Assembly: GCF_000003815.2 (NCBI RefSeq)
Contig: NC_049984.1
Coordinates: 25,229,344 to 25,293,343, forward strand
Direction of reading: 5' to 3'
Source: Branchiostoma floridae
Taxonomy: Eukaryota; Chordata; Leptocardii; Amphioxiformes; Branchiostomatidae
Length of the DNA stretch: 64,000 nt
Part shown: one piece after another, positions 24,083 to 34,392 of the stretch
Layout of the letters: each line of letters opens with the position of its first letter
How positions within the stretch are numbered: the first letter of the stretch is position 1
Position numbers and translations under genes: made by a program
Notes under the pieces: generated by a model
What the model was told of the DNA's origin: nothing
Databases searched by the model: none
The model's input: the letters and a program-made list of their open reading frames with translations, nothing else

Positions 24083-24862
24083 GTAGAAAAAATACAACAC
24101 AATTTTCGTTTGTGAAATAAAAACTTTCTTTCTTGAAGTTGAAGTACAACGGTGCCTTCTTTGTTATTGTGTGAAACACTAGCATGCTGTGTGTGTGTTG
24201 TAATCAAGACATAAAAGTTAGATTATCGTACTGTACTACTAATAGTATAGTAGCACCGTAGTTCCGGTCATTCTCACATGGGATTTATTTTTTTCAAATT
24301 CAATTTTGGAACAGTACATGTTTTCATAAAGGGGGAGAGCGGAGTGAAAATAGCTGAATTTGCTCCTAAGCAAATACCGGCCTTTTCTAGTTTCAAAATT
24401 GGTCTGTCTCTCTTCATAGTATTACCTTATTAGCCAAAATGCCCACTTCCTTCAGACAATTTGTCTTGAACATGTTGTGAAGCTTTGGTGAGATTCACTA
24501 CTAGTACATGTATGGCATCGCGGGGTTTTCTCACAGAATCGTACAACTGTTAAACAAAACCACCCTGATGACAATGATCGATGATGGTGAATGTTTATTA
24601 GGGTAAAAATCTCTCGCAGCCTGCTAAATTGCGGATTTCATACAAATAATTGTTTTCCAGCCAGAACTAATTCTAGAAATATCAAACATCTATGTCAATT
24701 ATATATTAAACACTGAAATAACGTTTAAAATTCTGACATTGATAAAATCGAATCAAGTGAGTGTAGCAACAGTTTAAAAGCACAGCAGATATCCTTAGAG
24801 ACGACGTAGGGTATCGGCGAGTTTCTTAGTCTGTCAGTCCTACATTTGACATGTCGATATTT
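24083..24862. other. unassigned stretch
   Basis: No gene or element recognised. Confidence 0.4.
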
Positions 24863-25710
24863 ATCTCCATGAAAAATGGAGATATAGTTTTGGGTGTGTC
24901 TGTGTGTCTGTGTGTCCGGATTTCTGTAGTGAGAATATCTCAAGAACATCTAAATGGATTACGATGATATTTGTGGGTAGGTGTCAAAGGTCAAGGTCAA
25001 TTTTGGGCCCCTGGTATGAGACCTTGGTACTGCAGCAGAAGTTTTTTTTTAAATCTTTTGAACAGGATGTGCTATGGTCTTGATTTTTGGATGGGAGATA
25101 GCTTGTGACATAAGCGATATGTCACAAGTACCATAATTAATCGATGTGGTAAATGATTGGACAATCCCAAGCAGTGACCCGGGAGTGACGGTAACTCCTT
25201 CGATCTTTGCTCACCTAAGGTTTAGTTTTGGCATGTTGGGTGAAGGTAATATATAGAAAAATACATAGTTAAAAAGAATTAAAACGGTGGCTTCAATGCC
25301 GAGCTCCAGCATGAGAATGACTGACATAAATGCTCAGGTATTGTTTATATAACTTGCTAAGCGGAGAACAATGGGGGGCGGAGAAATGAAGCGCATATCA
25401 AAGGAGCAGGTTCGCGCCAAAAATTAGCTCCACTTCAATGGAGCGACCCAAAAAAATCTAATCCCCGCCTACAAAGGCGTAAACCAATCAGCTATTATTG
25501 CCAGTAGTGAAATGGGTGATTGACATTGATTTCCTCATCAATATGCATGATTTGTGAGTTAGGATTTTTTGGGGTCGTTTTGACCACCGCGAACATAGTG
25601 ACCAGCGTAAGTTATTTACAGGTGTACATAACTAAGTATAGATTATGCAAATGTGGAAGTCATTTACATAATCAGACTTCATAGAGATATGAGGTCTCCG
25701 AACTCTTGTT
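24863..25710 (+). mobile_element. hairpin-head dispersed repeat, copy 4
   Basis: Head hairpin 24863-24883: perfect 8-bp arms ATCTCCAT and ATGGAGAT around GAAAA, followed by ATAGTTTTGGG and GTGTGTCTGTGTG. Tail at 25680-25710 contains TAGAGATATGAGGTC then GAACTCTTGTT. The tail repeats the GAGATAT of the head's 3' arm. Confidence 0.55.
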
Positions 25711-26370
25711 GTCACGGTTTCAGGTGGGTCTGTTGTGATAGTCCGATCCTTTTGGTGGCATGAATTGACGGTCTGTGAATTTCCAAGTAAGGTCCAAACT
25801 TTAAACACAGCTCTCTCCCGCGGTCTGACAGCAATGGGATGTTAAAGTTCTTCCTGGCTTGTTCGTAGTTAGTGAACCGCCTCTATACCATAGAGTTGGA
25901 GGCTATGGTTTCTGAACCTCTCTCAGGCGGCTCAGTCAGCAGTCTCTTCCTTTTTATAGGTGCGTCCGCTGGAAATGTAAAACAACAGGGAACAAACAAA
26001 CAAACTATTGAATAAAACAAACGGAACTTCAGTATACAAGAAACTTACCAGCAAGAGGCCCGCTGCTTTGTCTTTGCTCACTGTGTTTGTGTGCATTCCG
26101 GCGCGTAAGTTGAGTTGTCTTCACCAAACACACACCTCCCACTCCGACGCTGGCAACTTCAGATCGATGTTAGGCGGCCAAAACGGAGCGAAAATTAACC
26201 ACTTTATTTAAACTCAATACAGCTCCAATGACTGCAAGCAAAGTTTAGAAATGAATGTTTGTGGCTACCTCATCAGATAGCCCTGTATAGCCGACTGGTC
26301 ATGGAAGCACCTCCTTGCAGAACGTTCTCCATTCCGATACCCATTCTCATCAAGTTCTACTCACTCACAG
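25711..26370. other. unassigned sequence upstream of the ankyrin exon cluster
   Basis: No exon is recognised before 26371. The last roughly 70 bases (CATTCTCATCAAGTTCTACT then CACTCACAG) are the same intron 3' end found before several ankyrin exons, including a pyrimidine-rich acceptor. Confidence 0.4.
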
Positions 26371-26469
26371 GACGGAGTCACACCACTGTTCATAGCAACC
26401 GTGAATGGACATGTGGAAGTTGTGCAGCAGTTACTGAATGCTGGAGCAAAGTCAGACAAGGCCAATAAG
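26371..26469 (+). CDS. ankyrin repeat exon
   Basis: 33 codons, phase 0, CTCACAG acceptor, GTAATA donor (weak). Encodes DGVTPLFIATVNGHVEVV, then QQLLNAGAKSDKANK. The following 167-bp intron is of the type ending TTTTAACAG, also found before 60263. Confidence 0.9.
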
Positions 26470-26636
26470 GTAATATGTATAAAAAATATATAGTTGGACG
26501 AGTAACGTAACAATTATCATTGTTATCTAATTAGTAATCAATTTGTTGTACCCTTGCAACAAGTAGAGTTTGATTTGCGGCATTGCATCTGATAAGTCCA
26601 TTCATGTTTATTCACATAAATTTCTGCTTTTAACAG

Positions 26637-26726
26637 GACGGACTCACACCACTGTTGGTAGCAGCCACTAGGGGACACGTGGAAGTTGTGCAGCAGCTGC
26701 TAAAGTCTGGAGTAGAACTGAACAAG
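26637..26726 (+). CDS. ankyrin repeat exon, three codons short
   Basis: 30 codons, phase 0; acceptor TTTTAACAG, donor GTGAGA. Has DGLTPLLVAATRGHVEVV, then QQLLKSGVELNK, and lacks the last three residues of the inter-repeat loop. A non-GTAAG donor may reflect activation of an upstream cryptic site. Confidence 0.85.
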
Positions 26727-26829
26727 GTGAGAGTTTTCAACGAGATTACATTAGTTCTTTAGATTTTCCGGTTGTACAAAATGTGCTCCTTTCTGACACT
26801 CATTCTCATCAAGTTCTACTCACTCACAG

Positions 26830-26928
26830 GACGGACTCACAGCACTGTTCATAGCAGTCCAGAAAGGACATGTAGAAGTTGTGCAGCAGCTGCTGAAGGC
26901 TGGAGCAGAGGTGGACAAGGCTATGCAG
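26830..26928 (+). CDS. ankyrin repeat exon
   Basis: 33 codons, phase 0; CTCACAG acceptor, GTAAGA donor. DGLTALFIAVQKGHVEVV, then QQLLKAGAEVDKAMQ. TAL replaces TPL. Its 105-bp downstream intron is a near copy of the next two. Confidence 0.9.
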
Positions 26929-27033
26929 GTAAGATAGTTTAAAATGAGATTACATTAGTCCTTTAGATTTTCTGGCTGTACATAGTGTACTACATTCCGA
27001 TACTCATTCTCATCGAGTTCTAATCACGCACAG

Positions 27034-27132
27034 AACGAAGCCACTCCACTATCCATAGCAGCCTATTATGGACATGTAGAAGTTGTGCAGCAGCTGCTGA
27101 AGGCTGGAGCAGAAGTGGACAAGGTTGTACAG
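27034..27132 (+). CDS. ankyrin repeat exon
   Basis: 33 codons, phase 0; ACGCACAG acceptor, GTAGGA donor. NEATPLSIAAYYGHVEVV, then QQLLKAGAEVDKVVQ. Confidence 0.9.
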
Positions 27133-27237
27133 GTAGGACAGTTAAAAATTCTATTACATTCGTCCTTTACACTTGTCGGTTGTACATAACGTGCTCCTTT
27201 CCGATACCCATTCTTATCAAGCTCTACTCACTCACAG

Positions 27238-27336
27238 GACGGACTCACAGCACTGTACATAGCAGCCCAGAAGGGACATGTAGAAGTTGTGCAGCAGCTG
27301 CTTAAGTCTGGAGCAGAAGTGAACAAGGCTGAACAA
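27238..27336 (+). CDS. ankyrin repeat exon
   Basis: 33 codons, phase 0; CTCACAG acceptor, GTAAGA donor. DGLTALYIAAQKGHVEVV, then QQLLKSGAEVNKAEQ. The 214-bp intron after it has the GAGGGAGACAATCG motif also seen before 62635. Confidence 0.9.
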
Positions 27337-27550
27337 GTAAGAAAGATAAACCAATAAAATCTAACACGGACAGTCTGATACTCTTAGTCATCTACGTTGT
27401 ATAGAATTTGTATAGAAAACTAGCTTTTGTCCATTCATTAGTCATATAATGTCGTACTTAAGATTGCCCCCCTCTTAAGAAAAGTTGATACGGTAACTGT
27501 GTCAGAGGGAGACAATCGTTTATTTTCATCACATTTCGCCCTCCACACAG

Positions 27551-27649
27551 GATGGAACTACTCCACTGTCCATGGCAGCCCAGAATGGACATGTGGAAGT
27601 TGTGCAGCAGCTGCTGAAGGCTGGGGCAGAAGTGGAGAAGGCTAATGAG
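27551..27649 (+). CDS. ankyrin repeat exon next to a large LINE insertion
   Basis: 33 codons, phase 0; CCACACAG acceptor, GTAAGA donor. DGTTPLSMAAQNGHVEVV, then QQLLKAGAEVEKANE. Only a few intron bases remain before the 3' tail of LINE B, so the next ankyrin exon is 19 kb away. Its paralogue is 62635-62733, where the corresponding intron is only 144 bp. Confidence 0.9.
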
Positions 27650-27741
27650 GTAAGATACATCTTGATCTTGATCTTGATCATGATTGAATACTGGACAACG
27701 CCCCTCAGTTGGAGCAAAGCGTCCAGGGAGAGTGCTGCGCC

Positions 27742-29528
27742 TTAATGTCCCCTGAGGCGTCGGAGAACTGCCTCCTTGAACTTTGGGGCGTCTGTGATCT
27801 CCGTGACCTCGTATGGTAGAGAGTTCCAATCTCTCACGGCTTGTGGAAAGAATGAATGTCTGTAGCAGTCTTTGTGAAAAGGTAGAGTCTTGTAAGAATT
27901 TGGGTTTGAGTGTCGCGATTGGCGCGGTACAGGCTTTAGATGAGTTTCGACCGGTAGGGCTACTTTATGGTGTCTTGCTTTCTGTAAAATTGTTAATCTA
28001 TTTGCTGTCCTTCTGTTGCGTAAAGTGTCCCACCCCAAATCAGAGACAAGTTTAGTGACACTGTCATATCTATGATACGAATTTGTGACAAATCTGGCCG
28101 CTCGTTTTTGGACGGACTCTAACTTAGCAATGTGCTCTTTGTGGTATGGATCCCAGGCAGCGCTGGAATACTCTAAATGTGGTCTAACAAGGGATGTGTA
28201 TGCATTTGTTTTGACTAATTTGGGGCAGTTGTAAAGATTGCGTCTCACAAAGCCTAACGTCTTGTTAGCCTTGGAAGCAATGTACTGTATGTGTTGTGAC
28301 CAAGAGAGCTGGTTATTGAGCGTGACTCCTAAGTATTTGTGGTTGTTAGTCTCGGCTAGGACATGACTTCCTAGTTTGTAGTCATAGAGTTTAGGTTTAC
28401 GTTTGTGGGTATAACGCATAACAAAACATTTGTCCGGGTGTAATTTCATCTGCCATGTGTTTTGCCATGTATCTAATGTGTTGATGTCCTCTTGTAAGAG
28501 GATGTGATCTCTGTCACTGTTTATCTCCCTGTAGATGACACAGTCATCCGCAAAGAGACGGATGTTAGAGTTGAGGTTGTCAGCTAGGTCATTGATATAC
28601 ACTAAGAACAGTAGTGGTCCGAGCACGGTACCCTGGGGCACTCCAGAGACTACCTCCGCCCACTCTGAGTGCTCTCCCCCAACTACCACTCTTTGTTTAC
28701 GATTTTTGAGAAAATTAGAGATCCAGTGATGTACCTTACCCCTAATACCATAATTTTGGAGTTTTAGGAGTAAGCGGTCATGAGGTACCTTGTCGAAAGC
28801 TTTTGCGAAGTCGGTTATAATCATGTCTGTTTGCGACCTGGTATCTAGAGAAAGGGCTAAGTCAGTTGTAGTTAAAATAAGTTGGGTTTCACATGAACGC
28901 TTTTTCCTAAACCCATGTTGCTTGTCAGATAATATAGAGTATTTGTCAAAATGATCCATCATCTGTGATTGCACTATGTGCTCCATAACCTTACTACAAA
29001 CACATGTGAGAGAAACAGGACGGTAATTTGCAGGATCAGTCCTGTCCCCCTTTTTAAAGATGGGAGAGATATTGGCATGTAGCCATGGGGAAGGGATTTC
29101 ACCAGTTTCAAGTGATTTCTGACAAATAATAGTCAGAGCAGGGGCTAACTCAGCAGCTGCTAGTTTGAGGATCCTTGGTAGGCCGTCTGGTCCACCTGCT
29201 TTGTGCGGATTCAGATCTTTCAGGAGTTTGGTAACTCCATTTACATTGATGGAAAAGTCAGGCATAGTGGGGATAGAACTACGAGGGAGGTGGGGCATGT
29301 GTTCCTCCTCTCGTGTAAAGACAGAGCTGAATTGGTTGTTAAGGATGTTAGCTTTGTTTCTGTTATCTGTTTCTAGCTTTCCTTTCTGCTTAAGACTAGG
29401 GATCCCAGTTGTATCCTGTTTTAAGTGTTTGATGTGCGACCAAAACTTCTTGGGGGAATCAGAACATATAGAATTTACATATTTACGGTAGATTTGTCTG
29501 GTAGTCTTTTTTGCTCGTTTCCGAATAG
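27742..29528 (-). pseudogene. LINE B ORF2, 3' part: reverse transcriptase and C-terminus
   Basis: Open on the minus strand from the insertion border at 29528 to the stop at 27742. Counting from the first internal Met (29298): NYRPVSL at 91-97, DFAKAFD at 163-169, SGVPQGTVLGP at 218-228, FADD at 249-252. A typical C-terminal region follows (SVQKRAARFV, RLTILQKARHHK). All catalytic RT motifs are present and no stop interrupts it. It is separated from its own N-terminus by the double insertion and cannot make a whole protein. Confidence 0.9.
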
Positions 29529-30489
29529 TACCCTATCCGCAGTGACCCCAGGCGAATCTCCGGAAGAAGGTTAAGGTATGGGCAAAAAAGTCCGGAGTGT
29601 CGACCGAAGGGTCACTGAACGGTCTACGAGCAGAGAATGGAAAAAAGGGCGGGAGGGCGGGTGTTTTAGTGCCCTTACTTCCCCAAACGTCCCACGTCTC
29701 TTGTGCAACACATCCACGGCAACGGGGACGGTCTGACAAAAGCTACACCAATCTTCTTGTCCGCGGCTGGATTAGCGAATGTTCGGTGGGCTGCCCTCAA
29801 CTCATCCAACATCTTCTTCTTCTTCGCCGCATCCCAGCTACCTCCAAAGCGGGCTACCACAGCTTTCCAATTCCCGCTATCCAGTGTCTTACCAAAAGAA
29901 TCTTACTTCATCCAAACCCCGCCAGACATTCTAGATCATTTGCCGCCCTATCTCTTTTCCCTTTTGGAACCGAGTTCAAAGCCATCCGCGGTAGAAGTAT
30001 ACCAGGCCTAGCCACCTCTCCCGCGCTTGACGAACGCAACAATAGACCCCTCTCCATGTTCCTAGTTCAAGATGTGTTGTTACCATCTCCAGGATGGTGT
30101 CAAGCTCTTGATGTCGCTTGACAAGTTTCTAAACCGTACGAAACCTCACAAAGTTCAGACGCATTATGGATTCAATTTAGTTCCCAGCTTCATAGGCCTG
30201 TCTTTCCATACCCTCTTCATATCTTTATACCATCCACTTAAAATCATACACCCTCAAGTCACTTCCGTCCATGTCCCTCTACTTCTATAAAGCTCCCCAG
30301 CTACCTCCGTCCGACCTCTCCGGCGTAGCTCGGCCAACATATGGGAATGAAAGGCGCAGGGCGTATAAAAGGTTCTATGCACAGGTGAGGATGTACAGGT
30401 GGTTAATGAGAGCACGTGGACTGCTCCCGACCAGGTGTCGCCTCTTAACGACGCGAAACCCGGTCAGAAGCAATCATGTGCCTCATTTG
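29529..30489. mobile_element. short member of a twin insertion (961 bp)
   Basis: Flanked by GAATAG (29523-29528 and 30490-30495). Its first 65 bp (TACCCTATCCGCAGTGACCC...) equal 30496-30560, and its last 179 bp (30311-30489) equal 44538-44716. The interior is unrelated to the interior of the longer member. The shared right end holds a TATA-like GCGTATAAAAGG and a short common open frame. No terminal inverted repeat is visible and the class is unknown. Confidence 0.7.
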
Positions 30490-31621
30490 GAATAGTACCC
30501 TATCCGCAGTGACCCCAGGCGAATCTCCGGAAGAAGGTTAAGGTATGGGCAAAAAAGTCCTCCGTGGTCCCACCTCCATGCGCACCATCTCGGGCTTGTT
30601 TCATCACTTAAAGCTTTCCAAATCTTACCCACGTCTTGACTTCCACACCTTTCAACTTTCCTCAAACCTCAAACCTTTTCCCCACACCTCATTACTTTCC
30701 CCAAACCTCAACACTTTCCCATACCTAAACCAGCTATTATCGCAGACTCCGAAGTTGTCTTTATTTCCTTTCGCTGTCCACAAAAGCACGTCACCGCCTC
30801 CCTGTCTAGCACTACATTTAAACTCGTCTTACTGATATCTTCACCGACAACACTCTCTCGGATTGTGCATATGTACTAGTTCTCACTCATGAGACAAAGC
30901 CACCGTCCAAACTTCTTTTTTTGGGGGGGTTTTATCACACTTGTGGGCGGAAAAAACGACGCATCACAGTACCTATCTTTCACGTCCTGCGTTCAACAAA
31001 CGCCAGGTTGAGCTTCCGTTAACCCTCACCAAAGTTAATTATAACGGTTTGCCCACGCACTGACGAGAGCACCTCTTGTCTAGGAGAACCCAAACAATTC
31101 TGCTTACAATCCCAACGAAAAGTCGTTATGAAGTCAGTTTTCCTACGAACATGGGCACTGTCTGTCCGGGGTGATAACCTGCCTTTCATATGGATCTTCT
31201 CTTGCAGTTTTTGCAGTCACCGGGTCGCTGTAATACCCAATCCCCATCCTGAGTGGAAGTTGATGGCAAAATTCCATACCAAACCATCTGACATTGCCAA
31301 TTACTTTACCAACAACTAGTATTATATTGACAAAAACAAAACTTACAGAACAGATATTGATCTTCCAAATCCAACTGTGACTGAACTGAATTGATCAACA
31401 CGACGTGATCACCGGATTGGACGGACGCGCGAGTTACGCTCTCTACAAATGTTGTAATTTGCCGCTTTTTGAGGTCGAATTGAGTCCGGAATTCGGGTGT
31501 ATTTAGTTTCTAACGTTGTTTTTGTCTAGTTGTAAACTTTATAGATCTTAAACGAACGTTTTAGTTTAGTTTTGTGAAGTTCTGTCTCTGAGTGGCTTTC
31601 GTCGGGCACCAAGCGTCCAAA

Positions 31622-34390
31622 ATGGCGACTGCGGCGTCCCCCACCCCAAGCCGGATCTACGAACTGCTACAACTGCCAGAGTCGACAACATTCTCCGATG
31701 TACATGAATCTTACGCCACATACATCCAGGACTACACCAGGGAGCGAGAAGCTACGAAGAAGTTAAAACCTGCTGAGAGAAAAGCCTACATGTACAGGAA
31801 AAGCGGTGCCGAGCTCAGGGAGGTAAGCGCGGCGTTCCTCTCACTTTTCGAGACGCACCTGGGTACAACTTCTGACTGTCTTCGCGGCCCCGAACGCTAC
31901 TCTGTAACTCACAACATTTCATGCATCACCGTTAATATACCTGGTGAGTCAGTCTCGTCTTGGAAGTCAGTTTGTGGAGCGTATTATGGCGTAGACGGGA
32001 TAGATAGGGGTCCGAATGGTGTGCAGTACAGCACCACTTTCACTGACGCTGACACACGGATCGGAACAGAACTCGGCTCTCTGCACATTACGGTGTATAA
32101 GAACAAGCTTCTAGTGCAAGGAACAAGCTACCTGCTGTGGTTCCTATCGCATTATAACATTCTACAAGGTATGGTGCTGTCGGACATGACCGAGAAGAGT
32201 GCTGATGTTACCCCAGTTTGCACCACCAGTGAGCTCCAACCCCCCATCGAAGAAACAATCTGCGCCGTGTGTAACAAACGTGAAGTAGAAGGGGACGAGT
32301 TTGTGGGCTGTAGCACTTGTTCTAGTTGGACCCATTTTGATTGTACTGGACTCGACGACGCTACTAAATCAACTTTGAGAAACACTGACGAGAAATACTA
32401 TTGTATTAACTGCCATGTCCCACGGGTCGCTACATGCACAATAATGTTGTCTGATCCACCAATTAACACTGACTCAACCACAGCAGGGAAAACAATGACA
32501 GCGCGTAAGACCAATCTTGACCACAGTTCAAATGCAGATGTGAACACCGTCAGAACAAAGGCCGTACAAAGTAGCACCTCTGAAACAAAGGAAGACCAGT
32601 ATTCGGCAGCTCTCCACGAGAAAATTGAAACGCTACAAAGGGCCGTCATGGAGCTAGAGTCAAGCCTGGCCAGTTCAAAGTTGCAAGCCAATGTGTTTGA
32701 GACAAGTGTATCCGGACATCTGGACGTCATGAGAAAGGAAATGGAGTCTGCTAAGTGCACGTGCAGCAGCAAAATTGACGACACAGCATCCAGGAAGCTT
32801 CGAGAAGAAAACGGAAAACTGCGGAGCAGGGTCCAGCACCTGGAACAAGAGTTTTCCTCACTCAAAACTACTTCATTGACTTTGAAATCAGAACTAGATG
32901 ACATGAAACTCTCACAGAGTCTGTTAAAGGTTAAAGTGGGTAACGTCAAGGATCTCATCAAGTCTTCGGAACACGTCAGTCACCCCAAGCCAGCTCCAAG
33001 AAAGGAAGCAGTCATAAGTGAAAACAACCCCGAAGTACCTGTCCTAGAGTACACTTTGACAACTTCAAACCGCTTTGATGTGTTAAACCAAGAAGAGTCT
33101 GAGAGAACCTCCGAAAGCTCAGTCGAAGAGGCAGTTGAAGTCTTGGCTGAAGTTAGATCTCCAAAAGTGCATGCCGCCACCCGCACAGTAAATGACGAAA
33201 CGTCATCAGTTTCCAGACAGGAAGGTCAAGGGCGGAAAAGGGTTGTTTTGATTGGTGACTCAAACGCACAGAAGTTAAAGCCTAACCTTTTGTGCCCCAC
33301 AGCAGACACCTCCAAGCCATACTGGTGCCCTAACCTGTTCTCGGCCCCCACAGTGCTAGAGGATATATCTAATGAAGGCATCACTCCACAAACAGTCATC
33401 CTTCATTTAGGTACGAACGATGTAATGGCCAAGACAAAGGACACCGTTATAACAGAGTTTGAGGTTACCGTCAGCACAGCACAGTCGCTCTTCCCTCAGG
33501 CGGAAGTGGTTATCTCCGCTGTTCCGCCTAGAAGAAACGCCAAGTACCGTCCAAATGTCAACGAAGACATCTCAGCTATAAACCTACATCTGCAGAAGAT
33601 GTGTGATACAAACAAACAACTGGTCTATGTCAACCACCCACAGCTATGGAAAGGCACCGATGACTACAATGCCCACATGTACGAACCTGACGGGTACCAC
33701 CTGAGTGGGGACGGAGTCAGAACCATGGCTTATAACCTTAAAAAACATGCATCCAAGGCTCTCGGGCTTCCACCATTGCGGAACCACGGAACCTCACCTC
33801 GGCGCCAAGGTCACAGAAACGCCAGTAACGCGTATCGAGGAAACAATACTCCATCCTCTCAAAGCAAAGGTAGGAAGCCCCAGCGGAACATGTTCGACGA
33901 GCAAGGAAGCCGTACGACGCTGGCGCCAGATCGACCCGGTCTGCCCCAACACCAAAGTTCTGTCGGTCTAGCCAAACCGCCCGCACCTCCTCCCAGGAAT
34001 TCGTACTACAACCAGCCCAGGGCACCAAAAGGCGCGCCCACGAGCCTACCTGGTCAGGACAGAGGTCCGCAGTGGGGAAACTTCTCACCAGGACCAGCCA
34101 GCGCCCCTTACAACAGACAGGGTAACTTCGCCCCACCCACGCTACCTGACGGACCGCCTGCTCCTGCCCCACCTTTCTTCCCTAACCGGCCCCGGCAGAT
34201 GCCACCGGCGCCGTGGTTCCAGGAGTGGCCTTCTCCAGCTGAGGCGTACGGCATGCCCCCAGTCGGCTTCGGACAGCACCGTTGGATAGGATCTCCACCC
34301 TTCCCTTACTTCCACATGGACAGGGGCTGGTATGGACACCCCCCAGACCCGTCTTTCGGACTCAGTGACAGACCTCATGGATCCCGCTGA
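31622..34390 (+). CDS. LINE C ORF1: J-like region, PHD finger, coiled coil, SGNH esterase, Pro-rich tail
   Basis: 922 codons from ATG 31622 (AAAATGGCG context); the frame opens at 31592 but has no ATG there. Residues 9-75 resemble a J domain (IYELLQLPESTTFSDVHESY, then EVSAAFLSLFE) without HPD. A GTSYLLWF motif lies near 180. PHD-type zinc finger at 214-264 (CAVC, CSTC, HFDC, CINC). Coiled coil at about 330-440. SGNH hydrolase at about 540-720 with GDSN 545-548 (Ser547), GTND 597-600 and D690-G-Y-H693, so the catalytic set is complete. Proline-rich tail at about 740-922. Presumed role: RNA binding and RNP formation; the esterase substrate in these elements is unknown. Confidence 0.85.
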   Translation: MATAASPTPSRIYELLQLPESTTFSDVHESYATYIQDYTREREATKKLKPAERKAYMYRKSGAELREVSAAFLSLFETHLGTTSDCLRGPERYSVTHNISCITVNIPGESVSSWKSVCGAYYGVDGIDRGPNGVQYSTTFTDADTRIGTELGSLHITVYKNKLLVQGTSYLLWFLSHYNILQGMVLSDMTEKSADVTPVCTTSELQPPIEETICAVCNKREVEGDEFVGCSTCSSWTHFDCTGLDDATKSTLRNTDEKYYCINCHVPRVATCTIMLSDPPINTDSTTAGKTMTARKTNLDHSSNADVNTVRTKAVQSSTSETKEDQYSAALHEKIETLQRAVMELESSLASSKLQANVFETSVSGHLDVMRKEMESAKCTCSSKIDDTASRKLREENGKLRSRVQHLEQEFSSLKTTSLTLKSELDDMKLSQSLLKVKVGNVKDLIKSSEHVSHPKPAPRKEAVISENNPEVPVLEYTLTTSNRFDVLNQEESERTSESSVEEAVEVLAEVRSPKVHAATRTVNDETSSVSRQEGQGRKRVVLIGDSNAQKLKPNLLCPTADTSKPYWCPNLFSAPTVLEDISNEGITPQTVILHLGTNDVMAKTKDTVITEFEVTVSTAQSLFPQAEVVISAVPPRRNAKYRPNVNEDISAINLHLQKMCDTNKQLVYVNHPQLWKGTDDYNAHMYEPDGYHLSGDGVRTMAYNLKKHASKALGLPPLRNHGTSPRRQGHRNASNAYRGNNTPSSQSKGRKPQRNMFDEQGSRTTLAPDRPGLPQHQSSVGLAKPPAPPPRNSYYNQPRAPKGAPTSLPGQDRGPQWGNFSPGPASAPYNRQGNFAPPTLPDGPPAPAPPFFPNRPRQMPPAPWFQEWPSPAEAYGMPPVGFGQHRWIGSPPFPYFHMDRGWYGHPPDPSFGLSDRPHGSR

Positions 34391-34392
34391 TC

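Noticed and set aside
29597-30121. 174-codon frame in the short twin element
   Set aside because: No recognisable domain, not shared with the longer member, and composition matches other frames there.
31592-31621. Ten-residue extension of LINE C ORF1
   Set aside because: It begins with GTG; the first ATG (31622) has a good context.
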